From an uncultured Collinsella sp. (lineage in GTDB: Bacteria > Actinomycetota > Coriobacteriia > Coriobacteriales > Coriobacteriaceae), in contig URTW01000075.1 of assembly GCA_900550815.1 (NCBI GenBank), positions 1-9,163 of the forward strand: 9,163 nt of DNA. Reading direction: 5' to 3'. Shown piece after piece: positions 1 through 6,752 of this stretch. The notes beneath the pieces are model-generated. The model made no database searches and was not told the DNA's origin. It saw only the letters and a list, made by a program, of their open reading frames with translations. Made by a program: the position numbers and the translations under genes. How positions within the stretch are numbered: the stretch's first letter is position 1; each line of letters opens with the position of its first letter.

Positions 1-1
1 G

Positions 2-3000
2 CCCCATGCTGGTGCCGACAATGCTGCTTGGAAGCCGAATGGCGAAGGTAGCCACGTTAAGCTCTGCAAGTACTGCAAGGCGGAGCGGGAGCGCCAGCCC
101 TGCAGGTGGAAATATGAGATCGTTACGCCCGCCACGCCTGAGGCCGATGGTGTTCGTCAAAAGGTCTGCAGGGTTTGCAACGGCAAATGGGATGAAGAGC
201 CCTATACCTACGTGGACACTTACGCCCCCACCATTTATGACCTCTGGGTAGATAAGGCCTACTGCGAGATCGTTTCGTTTGACGTGTTCGATGACCGCGA
301 CGAGACGGTGACGGTTACCGATAACGGCAAGGAGCTCACGGCTGGCAAGGACGGAAAGTACACGGCTAAGGCTGCTGAGGGCGACGCCGGTGCCGAGCAT
401 GTAATCGTGGCTACGGACACTGCCGGCAATAAAGAGACCATCACAATTAAGATGTACGCCGAGCATGCGTATAAATGGACGATCGACAAGCAGCCGACGG
501 TTACCGAGACCGGCTCCAAACATGGAACGTGCTCCGTGTGCGGCCATGAGTCGGGCGCGGTAGAGATTCCGGCCCTGGCTGTTAAGGGCTATTCGGGCAA
601 ATATGACGGCAAGGACCACTCTGTCGACGCCTCGGCGCTGCCCGAAGGTTCCGCCGTTGAATACAAGGCTGCTGACGGCGGCTGGACGAGCGTTGTGCCC
701 AGCATCAAGGATGCCGGCAGTGTGACGGTCGACTATCGCGTCACGATAGATGGCGCGGCGGATGAGGGCCAGGTGACACTCGAGGTCACTCCGCTCGCGA
801 TCACGGTTTCCGCTTTGGACGCCTCCAAGACGTACGGCGATTCTGATCCCGCGCTGGGTTGGGAGGTCACCAAGGGCAAGCTTGTCAAGGACGAGAGCCT
901 CCAGGGCATCACCGTCTCTCGCGAGGTCGGCGAGGCCGTGCGCAAGGACGGCTACGCCGTGACGGCAGTGCAGTCCGAAGGCGCCAACCCCAACTACAAG
1001 ATTACGTTCAGGGATGGCACCTTTACGATCGGCAAGCGCGAGCTCGCCGTAACGTGGGACACCACTACTGAGTTCACCTACGACGGCGAAGAGCACTGCC
1101 CCCAGGCGAAGCTCCACAACGTCGTCGGCGATGACAATATCTCCGCGTACGTCGAAGGCGCCAATGTCAAAGCCGGCACCTACACGGCGAAAATCACCGA
1201 GCTGACGGGCGACGACGCGGGTAACTACAAGCTTCCCGCCGAAGGCCTGACGTGCGAGTTCTCCATCAAGAAGGCGCCCCAGGGTGCGCCGAAAGTCCAG
1301 GCCACGGCCGAGACTGTGAGCGGCAAGTCCGACGGTAAGATCACGGGCGTCGACGCTAAGATGGAGTGGCGAGCAAAGGGATCTGGCGAGTATCAGGGCG
1401 TGCCCGATGGCGTGACTGAGATTGCGGGTTGTGCTGTCGGCACGTACGAGGTGCGCTACCGCGCCGATAGCGACCACGATGCCTCCTCCGCCACCGAGGT
1501 TACCGTTAATGCCGGCGGCAAGCTCGTCGTGACGCTGCCTGCCAAGCAGGCCGGCTATACGATCGCGGCGAACCCGGACGAGCTCGACTGGCACGGATCA
1601 ACCACCCTCACTGTCAATATCGAGAGCGGCTACTTTACTGACAACGACTCTTACGCCGTCAAGGTCAACAATGTCGTTGTGACGCCCGATGCGCGTGGTG
1701 AGTTTACCGTTCAGAACGCCGAGAGCGACCTCGTCGTCACCGTCGAGGGCGTGCGCAAGCACGAGGCCGTGAACGATGAGTGGCTCTCTGACGACAGCAC
1801 GCATTGGTATAAGTGCGCCTGCGGTGACAAGATTGACGAGGCCAAGCACGACTTTGAGTGGGTCGTCGTCAAGGCCCCCACAGCAACCGAGAAGGGCTCC
1901 AAGCAACAGAAGTGCAAGGTCTGCGGTTACAAGCTTGCCGAGGTCGAAATTCCGGCTGCCGCTATCGTTGGCTATTCCGATGAGTACGACGGTGCGTATC
2001 ACACGGTCGATGCGACGAGTCTGCCCAAGGGTGCAACGGCAAAGTACAGCACTGACGGCAAGAACTGGTCCCCCGAGGCCCCCAAGATTAAGGACGTCGG
2101 CACGCTGACCGTGTCCTATGAGGTAACGATCGACGGCGTGAAGGCCGAGGGTAAGGTGACTCTCGAGGTCAAGCCGCGCGCGATTACGGTCGCAGCCGAT
2201 GCCTTCTCCAAGACGTACGGCGAGGCCGACCCCGTGTTTACGTGGGCGATCACATCCGGTGAGCTTGTCGAGGGCGAGAGCCTCCAGGGTATTGAGATCG
2301 AGCGCGAAGATGACGACAACGTGCGCGAGGGCGGCTATGCTCTGCAGCTGACGCAACCCGAGGGTGCAAACCCCAACTACAGCATCACGTTCGTCGACGG
2401 CACGTTCACCATCAACCAGCGTCTGCTCACTGTGACATGGGGCACCACCGAGTTCACCTATGACGGCAAGGAGCACTGCCCTGTGGCCACGCTCGGCAAC
2501 GTAATCGGCAAGGATGATCTTGGCGCGACCGTCGAGGGCTCTCAGGTCGAGGCCGGCGATTCGTACCAGGCGAACCTCACCGCACTGACGGGCAAGGCCG
2601 CTGGCAACTACGCGCTTCCGACTGAGGGCCTGACGTGCGACTTCTCCATCAAGAACGCCGCGCAGGGCGCGCCGGTGGTCCAGGCTGCAGCCGAGACCGT
2701 GAGCGGCAAGCGTGACGGCAAGATTACGGGCGTCGACGCGACGATGGAGTGGCGTGCCAAGGATGCTGACGAGTATCAGGCGGTGGACGAGGGAACGGCC
2801 GAGCTTACGGGTCTTGCCGCCGGCATGTATGAGGTGCGCTACCAGGCCAAGGCCAACTACGACGCCTCTTCCGCCACCGAGGTTACCGTGGCGGCCGGCC
2901 CCAAGCTGGTCGTGACGCTGCCGAGCAATCAGGTGGGCTACGCGCTCACCTCGACGGCAGCCGAGCTCGATTGGCACGGGACTGCAACGCTCGCCATGAG

Positions 3001-3805
3001 CATCGACGGCGCGTACTTTGCGGGCAAGGACTACGCCGTCAAGGTCAACGGCACGTCCGTTAAGCTTTCCGCCAAGGGCACCTATGAGCTCAAGGATGTC
3101 GAGGGCAACGTGAACGTGACGGTCGAGGGTATCCTCAAGCACGAGCCCGACGGCTCCGGCTGGGCACACGACGCCAAGAACCACTGGCATGTCTGCCGCT
3201 GCGGCGAAGTTCTCGACAAGGCCGAGCATACCTTTGAGTGGGTCGTCGACAAGCCGGCGACCGTTGAGACCAAGGGAGAGAGGCACGAGGAGTGCACCGT
3301 CTGCGGCGAGAAGGACAAGACCGAGGAGATCGCGATTCTGAAGCCCGAGATCATCGACGGTAAGGGTCAGACGATGGTGGTCGACGTCGCCAAGGACCTG
3401 AGCTTCCGCTCGAGCGCGCCGCTCAGGTACTTCCAGAAGGTGCTGGTCGACGATAAGGAGGTCGCCGCCGAGAACTACGTGCTCACCGAGGGCTCAACCA
3501 TCGTGACGCTCAAGGCGAGCTTCCTAAAGCCGCTCGGCGTGGGCGAGCACAAGCTGAGCGTGGTTTCGGCCACGGGCACGGCCGAGACGAACTTTACGGA
3601 TGCCGAGGCTGACAGCCCCACGCCGACGCCCGATTCGAGCCAGGCCACGACCACCACCACGACTACGACTTCTAAGTCCAAGAAGAAGACTGGCAAGGAG
3701 ACGTTGCCTGAGTCCGGCGACAGCATGTACGCCATGGCTGGTGCCGTATTCGCAGCCGGCGCGGCAGCTCTGCTGCTGGCTTGGGCCATGAAGCGCCGCG
3801 CGTAG
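2..3805 (+). CDS. Large LPXTG-like wall-anchored surface protein with MBG/YDG-type repeats (5' end outside window)
   Basis: The reading frame is open from base 2, so the N-terminus and any signal peptide lie upstream; 1,267 residues are visible (numbered from base 2). A GTG at 212 could begin an ORF, but the frame upstream is uninterrupted and matches the later repeats, so it is not the start. Order: Cys-pair module (about 8-60), a Cys-pair module at 159-180 (CSVCG), a YDG-like beta domain, an MBG_2-like domain from residue 273 (SKTYGDSDP...FTI), a second YDG-like domain (TYDGEEH), an Ig-like domain with GTYEVRY, then the whole ~460-residue set again, a third Cys module (near 1065-1100), a final domain, an SPTPTP/eight-Thr/Lys linker, LPESG at 1235-1239, a hydrophobic helix and KRRA. 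Such proteins are exported, attached to peptidoglycan by sortase and usually act in adhesion or as stalks. The ligand is unknown. A terminator follows the stop. Confidence 0.9.
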   Translation, partial: PHAGADNAAWKPNGEGSHVKLCKYCKAERERQPCRWKYEIVTPATPEADGVRQKVCRVCNGKWDEEPYTYVDTYAPTIYDLWVDKAYCEIVSFDVFDDRDETVTVTDNGKELTAGKDGKYTAKAAEGDAGAEHVIVATDTAGNKETITIKMYAEHAYKWTIDKQPTVTETGSKHGTCSVCGHESGAVEIPALAVKGYSGKYDGKDHSVDASALPEGSAVEYKAADGGWTSVVPSIKDAGSVTVDYRVTIDGAADEGQVTLEVTPLAITVSALDASKTYGDSDPALGWEVTKGKLVKDESLQGITVSREVGEAVRKDGYAVTAVQSEGANPNYKITFRDGTFTIGKRELAVTWDTTTEFTYDGEEHCPQAKLHNVVGDDNISAYVEGANVKAGTYTAKITELTGDDAGNYKLPAEGLTCEFSIKKAPQGAPKVQATAETVSGKSDGKITGVDAKMEWRAKGSGEYQGVPDGVTEIAGCAVGTYEVRYRADSDHDASSATEVTVNAGGKLVVTLPAKQAGYTIAANPDELDWHGSTTLTVNIESGYFTDNDSYAVKVNNVVVTPDARGEFTVQNAESDLVVTVEGVRKHEAVNDEWLSDDSTHWYKCACGDKIDEAKHDFEWVVVKAPTATEKGSKQQKCKVCGYKLAEVEIPAAAIVGYSDEYDGAYHTVDATSLPKGATAKYSTDGKNWSPEAPKIKDVGTLTVSYEVTIDGVKAEGKVTLEVKPRAITVAADAFSKTYGEADPVFTWAITSGELVEGESLQGIEIEREDDDNVREGGYALQLTQPEGANPNYSITFVDGTFTINQRLLTVTWGTTEFTYDGKEHCPVATLGNVIGKDDLGATVEGSQVEAGDSYQANLTALTGKAAGNYALPTEGLTCDFSIKNAAQGAPVVQAAAETVSGKRDGKITGVDATMEWRAKDADEYQAVDEGTAELTGLAAGMYEVRYQAKANYDASSATEVTVAAGPKLVVTLPSNQVGYALTSTAAELDWHGTATLAMSIDGAYFAGKDYAVKVNGTSVKLSAKGTYELKDVEGNVNVTVEGILKHEPDGSGWAHDAKNHWHVCRCGEVLDKAEHTFEWVVDKPATVETKGERHEECTVCGEKDKTEEIAILKPEIIDGKGQTMVVDVAKDLSFRSSAPLRYFQKVLVDDKEVAAENYVLTEGSTIVTLKASFLKPLGVGEHKLSVVSATGTAETNFTDAEADSPTPTPDSSQATTTTTTTTSKSKKKTGKETLPESGDSMYAMAGAVFAAGAAALLLAWAMKRRA
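476..3238 (+). repeat. Two tandem ~1.38-kb coding repeats in the surface protein
   Basis: The same domain series occurs twice in a row. Equivalent Trp codons lie at 476, 1859 and 3239, giving periods of 1,383 and 1,380 bp; the SKTYG motifs are also 1,380 bp apart (Asp codons at 818 and 2198). A third copy begins at 3239 but stops after its Cys module (CTVCG). Shared landmarks include KITGVDA, WRAK, YEVRY, SSATEVTV, LVVTLP and ELDWHG. The copies have diverged clearly in both protein and DNA, so the duplication is not recent. Further copies may lie upstream, since the window starts inside another Cys module. Confidence 0.88.
3704..3802 (+). other. C-terminal cell-wall sorting signal (LPESG variant)
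   Basis: The tail has the three expected parts: LPESG followed by Asp, about 20 hydrophobic residues rich in Ala and Leu (residues 1243-1263 as visible), and a KRRA positive end. The usual LPXTG Thr is Ser here. A run of eight Thr codons (3647-3670) followed by SKSKKK precedes it, a likely wall-spanning linker. Confidence 0.85.
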
Positions 3806-3817
3806 TTGCGCGCCAGT

Positions 3818-3856
3818 CCCCAGCGGGCCCGGATCGAGCGATTCGGGCCCGCTTTT
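3818..3856 (+). terminator. Rho-independent terminator of the surface-protein gene
   Basis: AGCGGGCCCG (3822-3831) pairs perfectly with CGGGCCCGCT (3844-3853). The stem continues inward with GATC against GATT (one G-T pair), leaving a GAGC loop. Four T residues (3853-3856) follow the stem base. It begins about 15 bases after the TAG stop of the surface-protein gene. Confidence 0.85.
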
Positions 3857-3880
3857 GGGGTCTGCCGGAAGTCCGGTGGG

Positions 3881-4079
3881 CAAAAAAGGCCAAATATGAG
3901 TACTGTTACCAGTTTAGTGGCAGCCAAATGGCCTCCAAAATCGGTGCCAGCGGCCAAAAGTGCATCGATTTTTGTCCTTCAGAGTCGCGATCGGGCTCCA
4001 AACAAGGCGATTTTGCTGCTCTGGACCGGAAAATCGCTGCTACTAATTTGGTGACAGTACTCATATTTGGCCTTTTTTG
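3881..4079. repeat. 199-bp palindromic MITE-like element with 44-bp terminal inverted repeats
   Basis: The first 44 bases (3881-3924) and last 44 (4036-4079) are inverted repeats with 40 matching positions. The outermost 26 bases are identical (start CAAAAAAGGCC, centre ATATGAGTACTGT). Three of the four differences would be G-U pairs in RNA. Inside are two smaller hairpins: AAAATCG/CGATTTT (3937-3943 with 3966-3972) and GCGATTTT/AAAATCGC (4007-4014 with 4030-4037). Together they predict a long stem carrying two arms. No transposase is encoded and I see no clear target-site duplication. Short ORFs cross it in both directions, and because the arms mirror each other both read KRPNMSTVT; I treat these as artefacts. 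It may be a non-autonomous mobile element or a structured repeat family, to be decided by copy number. Confidence 0.7.
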
Positions 4080-4117
4080 AGCACTGCCCCTTGGGCTAGG
4101 GCAAAACGGGCGGCTCG

Positions 4118-4186
4118 AATCGTGTGGCGGGTCCATTTTCAACTATCCTCAGCTTGCCAGTTCGAAAATGGACCTGCCGCATGATT
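4118..4186. repeat. Long imperfect hairpin with G-U-compatible arms
   Basis: Arms 4118-4140 and 4164-4186 (23 bases each) pair along their full length with three differences, all of which are G-U pairs when read as + strand RNA. The strictly conserved inner part is GGTCCATTTTC/GAAAATGGACC. After one bulged C (4163) the pairing continues as AACT/AGTT, leaving a 14-base loop (4145-4158). No T run follows, so it is not a typical terminator. It could be a second repeat element or the 3' processing signal of a transcript. Function unknown. Confidence 0.65.
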
Positions 4187-4205
4187 GAATCTTTATTTCA
4201 ACTTT

Positions 4206-4249
4206 ACACCTGGCTTTACAGCTGTCTTGTCAGCTGTAAAGCCAGGTGT
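4206..4249. promoter_or_regulatory. Perfect palindrome before nadA, candidate NiaR operator
   Basis: ACACCTGGCTTTACAGCTG (4206-4224) and its exact reverse complement (4231-4249) flank a six-base centre, TCTTGT. The site also shows a 12-base rhythm: CTTTACACCTGG, CTTTACAGCTGT, CTTGTCAGCTGT, AAAGCCAGGTGT, with CAGCTG at 4219-4224 and 4231-4236. It overlaps the predicted nadA promoter, and the same operon encodes a NiaR-family repressor, so it is the natural operator candidate. Alternatively it could act as an RNA hairpin, but the likely transcription start lies just downstream of it, which favours a DNA-level role. Confidence 0.65.
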
Positions 4250-4255
4250 CATACT
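4227..4255 (+). promoter_or_regulatory. Predicted nadA operon promoter
   Basis: A -35 box TTGTCA (4227-4232, five of six to consensus) is followed after exactly 17 bases by CATACT (4250-4255, four of six). Transcription would start near 4262, giving a leader of about 30 bases. The -35 box sits in the centre of the palindrome and the spacer is its right arm, so a bound repressor would exclude RNA polymerase. Confidence 0.55.
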
Positions 4256-4290
4256 AAAGCCCCAAGATTCGCCAAAAGAGAGGGGCCTTG

Positions 4291-5316
4291 ATGGCACAGA
4301 GCGCGAACATGGATGCATCGGAGCTTGCACGCGATATCGCGGCCGGCCTGGCATCGGCAACGACGGCAACGGAGCGCGCGGCACTGGTGCCCGCAGAGCT
4401 CGTCGAGGCCATTCAGCAACTTAAGACCCAACGCGACGCGGTGATCCTGGCGCACTATTACGTGGCGCCCGAGGTTCAGGCTGTGGCCGATTTCGTTGGC
4501 GACAGCTTTTACCTGGCAAAGCTCGCCAAGAGCTTGCCGCAGCAGACTATCGTGCTGTGCGGCGTGGAGTTTATGGGCGAGAGCGCCAAGCTGCTCAATC
4601 CCACTAAGACCGTGCTGCTGCCCGAGCCGGGCGCGGATTGCCCCATGGCTCATATGGTCAAGCGCGAGACGGTCGACGCTGCCCGCGCCGAGTACGGCGA
4701 CGACTTGGCCGTGGTGTGCTACGTCAACTCCACGGTCGAGATCAAGAGCTGGAGCGACGTGTGCGTTACCAGCTCTAACGCCGTCAAGATCGTCTCCGAG
4801 CTGCCGCAGCAGCACATCTTGTTCATTCCCGACCAGAACCTGGGCCGCTTCGTAGCCGAGCAGGTGCCCCAAAAGCACGTCATCCTCAACAACGGCTACT
4901 GCCCGCGTCATCACATCATCACCGTCGAGCAGATCGTCGACGCGCAGGAGGCACACCCCGACGCGCTCGTGCTGGCGCACCCCGAGTGCAAGGCCGACGT
5001 CCTGGCCGAGGCCGATTACATCGGCTCTACTGCCGGCATCATCAAGTATGCTGAGGAGTCGGACGCGAGCGAGTTCATCATCGTGACGGTTCGCGGCGTG
5101 CTCTACGAGCTCGAGCGCCGCTGCCAGGGCACCGGCAAGAAGTTCTACTTCCCCGCGGTGCAGCCCACCTGCGTCAACATGGATCTCATCACGCTCGAAA
5201 AGCTCGTGCGCTGCCTGGAGACGGGCGAGGGCGAGGTGCAGATTGGCGTGTCGGACGAGGCCGCCGATCAGGCCAAGCTCACGCTCGACCGCATGCTCGA
5301 GTACGCGGCGCGCTAG
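4291..5316 (+). CDS. nadA: Quinolinate synthase NadA
   Basis: NadA condenses iminoaspartate from NadB with dihydroxyacetone phosphate to make quinolinate, using a [4Fe-4S] cluster. The 341-residue protein shows family signatures in order: ILAHYYV, DSFYLAKLAKSLP, CGVEFMGESAKLLNP, GADCPMAHM, CYVNSTVEIK, PDQNLGR, YCPRHH, HPECK, GSTAGIIKY and TCVNMDLITLEKL. Probable cluster ligands are Cys117, Cys204 and Cys294, whose spacing fits the three-Cys pattern of characterised NadA enzymes. Start: ATG 4291 is preceded by GAGAGGGG (4278-4285) at five bases; an in-frame TTG at 4288 is less likely, and ATG 4309 is a weaker alternative. About 30 residues precede the conserved core. It is the first gene of the NAD operon, behind the palindrome-promoter. 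Confidence 0.96.
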   Translation: MAQSANMDASELARDIAAGLASATTATERAALVPAELVEAIQQLKTQRDAVILAHYYVAPEVQAVADFVGDSFYLAKLAKSLPQQTIVLCGVEFMGESAKLLNPTKTVLLPEPGADCPMAHMVKRETVDAARAEYGDDLAVVCYVNSTVEIKSWSDVCVTSSNAVKIVSELPQQHILFIPDQNLGRFVAEQVPQKHVILNNGYCPRHHIITVEQIVDAQEAHPDALVLAHPECKADVLAEADYIGSTAGIIKYAEESDASEFIIVTVRGVLYELERRCQGTGKKFYFPAVQPTCVNMDLITLEKLVRCLETGEGEVQIGVSDEAADQAKLTLDRMLEYAAR

Positions 5317-5319
5317 AAC

Positions 5320-5354
5320 AATGTGACATGAGGGACCATCCCTTATGCCACATT
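5320..5354. repeat. Intra-operon palindrome between nadA and nadB
   Basis: The 35 bases beginning three after the nadA stop form a 16-pair stem with a CCA loop: AATGTG.CAT.AGGGA against TCCCT.ATG.CACATT, with one A/C mismatch and one G-T pair. No T run follows, so it should not terminate strongly. It fills most of the 56-base nadA-nadB gap and ends two bases before the nadB ribosome binding site. It resembles REP-type intergenic palindromes, but copies elsewhere cannot be checked here. Confidence 0.75.
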
Positions 5355-5356
5355 AC

Positions 5357-5366
5357 AAGGGAGAGG
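5357..5366 (+). promoter_or_regulatory. nadB: Ribosome binding site that fixes the nadB start
   Basis: AAGGGAGAGG lies six bases before GTG 5373 and supports that start over the upstream ATG 5328, which sits inside the palindrome. Its AAGGGA is complementary to TCCCTT (5339-5344) in the palindrome's right arm. Confidence 0.75.
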
Positions 5367-5372
5367 ATTCCT

Positions 5373-6749
5373 GTGGAAACCAAACAATACCCCGATATGG
5401 AGTGTGACGTCGTCATTGCCGGCTGCGGCGTGGCGGGCCTATATGCCGCCCTCAATCTGCCGACGAGCACGCGCGTGATCATGCTCTCCAAGGGCGCCGT
5501 CGATGAGTGCGATTCGATGCTCGCGCAGGGCGGCATTTGTGTGCTGCCCGAAGGCTCGGACTACGATGCCTTCTTTGAGGACACCATGCACGCCGGCCAC
5601 TACGAGAACCGCCGCGAGAGCGTCGACATCATGATTCGCTCGAGCCGCTCGGTCATCAACGACCTGCTGGCCATGGGCGTGGATTTTGAGCGCAAGGCCG
5701 ACGGCAGCCTCGACTTTACCCGCGAGGGCGCGCACAGCCGCCCGCGCATCGCCTTCCATGCCGATATTACGGGCAAGGAGATTACGACCAAGCTGCTCCA
5801 GGCTGTTCGCAAGCTGGATAACGTGCAGATTCTCGAGCACGTGGCCATGACCGACATCCTGACCGCCGAGCGCGATGGCGCCACGGTGTGCACCGGCGTC
5901 GTCGCCGTAGCCGTGGACGAGGACAACTCGGTTCGCCCCGCCGACGAGCTGGCAAATGCCGCTGAGGGCGTGCACGCCGGTAAGCCGTTTAAGATCCATG
6001 CCCGCCACACGCTGTGGGCGACGGGTGGCATTGGCGGCGTGTACGACCACTCGACCAACTACCCGCAGCTCACCGGTGACGCCTGCTACATCGCGCAGGA
6101 GCACGGCATCACGATGGAGCACCTGGACTACGTGCAGATCCACCCCACGGGCCTGTTCTCGCCGCAGCCGGGCCGCACCTTCCTGATCAGCGAGAGCTGC
6201 CGCGGCGAGGGCGCGATTCTGCTCAATGCCGCTGGCGAGCGTTTTACCGACGAGTTGCAGCCGCGCGACGTTGTCGCCGCTGCCATCCGCGAGCAGATGA
6301 AGCAGGACGGCACCGAGCACGAGTGGCTGAGCTTTGCCCCCGTCGAGCGCGACGTGGTGACCGGGCACTTTGCCAATATCCGCGCGCGCTGCCTGGAGGA
6401 CGGCCGCGACATCTTGGACGAGCCCATCCCCGTCACGCCCACGCAGCACTATTTTATGGGCGGCGTGTGGGTCGACAAGGACGGCCGCACCTCGATGCCC
6501 GAGCTCTACGCCGCCGGCGAGACGGCCTGCAACGGCGTTCACGGCAAGAATCGTCTAGCTTCCAACAGCCTGCTCGAGTCCCTAGTCTGGGGTCGCCGCG
6601 CTGCTTGGCGTATGCGCACCGGCGAGTCGCTTGCCGTGGAGCAGGCGGGCGAGCCCGCGCTCGATGGACGCCATCGCGCCCTGAGTTCCGATATCCTTGC
6701 AATCGATGATTTGGCCCGTGCCGCCGGCACGCAGGCCGTGGAGGAGTAG
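5373..6749 (+). CDS. nadB: L-aspartate oxidase NadB (short form)
   Basis: This FAD flavoenzyme oxidises L-aspartate to iminoaspartate, the substrate of NadA. The 458 residues show the FAD-binding GCGVAG (17-22), AQGGICVLPEGSD, REGAHSRPRIAFHADITG (Glu118 region), ATGGIGG, IHPTG (His257), ISESCRGEG, PRDVVAAAI (Arg298), HYFMGG (His359) and GKNRLASNSLLESL (Arg394). The last three sit a constant eight residues after E. coli NadB Arg290, His351 and Arg386, so the active site appears intact. Start GTG 5373 has an AAGGGAGAGG site at six bases; ATG 5328 would add a non-homologous 15-residue tail encoded by the palindrome, and ATG 5397 lacks a good site. E. coli NadB has 540 residues; the C-terminal helical domain is mostly absent here, as in some anaerobe NadB proteins. 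nadC begins four bases later. Confidence 0.95.
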   Translation: METKQYPDMECDVVIAGCGVAGLYAALNLPTSTRVIMLSKGAVDECDSMLAQGGICVLPEGSDYDAFFEDTMHAGHYENRRESVDIMIRSSRSVINDLLAMGVDFERKADGSLDFTREGAHSRPRIAFHADITGKEITTKLLQAVRKLDNVQILEHVAMTDILTAERDGATVCTGVVAVAVDEDNSVRPADELANAAEGVHAGKPFKIHARHTLWATGGIGGVYDHSTNYPQLTGDACYIAQEHGITMEHLDYVQIHPTGLFSPQPGRTFLISESCRGEGAILLNAAGERFTDELQPRDVVAAAIREQMKQDGTEHEWLSFAPVERDVVTGHFANIRARCLEDGRDILDEPIPVTPTQHYFMGGVWVDKDGRTSMPELYAAGETACNGVHGKNRLASNSLLESLVWGRRAAWRMRTGESLAVEQAGEPALDGRHRALSSDILAIDDLARAAGTQAVEE

Positions 6750-6752
6750 GCC

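Noticed and set aside
1598..3286. 562-codon open frame on the - strand inside the surface-protein gene
   Set aside because: It lies wholly antisense to a clear repetitive surface protein, shows no recognisable domain, and long antisense frames are expected from the strong GC third-position bias.
3781..4142. Short open frames on both strands through the palindromic element, both reading KRPNMSTVT
   Set aside because: The shared peptide follows from the inverted repeats being read inward from each side. The frames run into the terminator or the flanking hairpin, and none has a convincing ribosome binding site.
4200..4290. NAD-sensing riboswitch before nadA
   Set aside because: The likely transcription start near 4262 leaves a leader of only about 30 bases, too short. 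The strong palindrome is better explained as a DNA operator.
4249..4980. 243-codon - strand open frame opposite nadA
   Set aside because: It overlaps the nadA promoter and a strongly conserved gene, and has no motif of its own.
5328..5372. Upstream ATG start for nadB
   Set aside because: It would translate the palindrome into 15 residues unlike NadB, and it lacks a good ribosome binding site; GTG 5373 has a strong one.
5439..6542. 367-codon - strand open frame opposite nadB
   Set aside because: It is a shadow of nadB, which has full family motifs; the antisense product has no recognisable motif.
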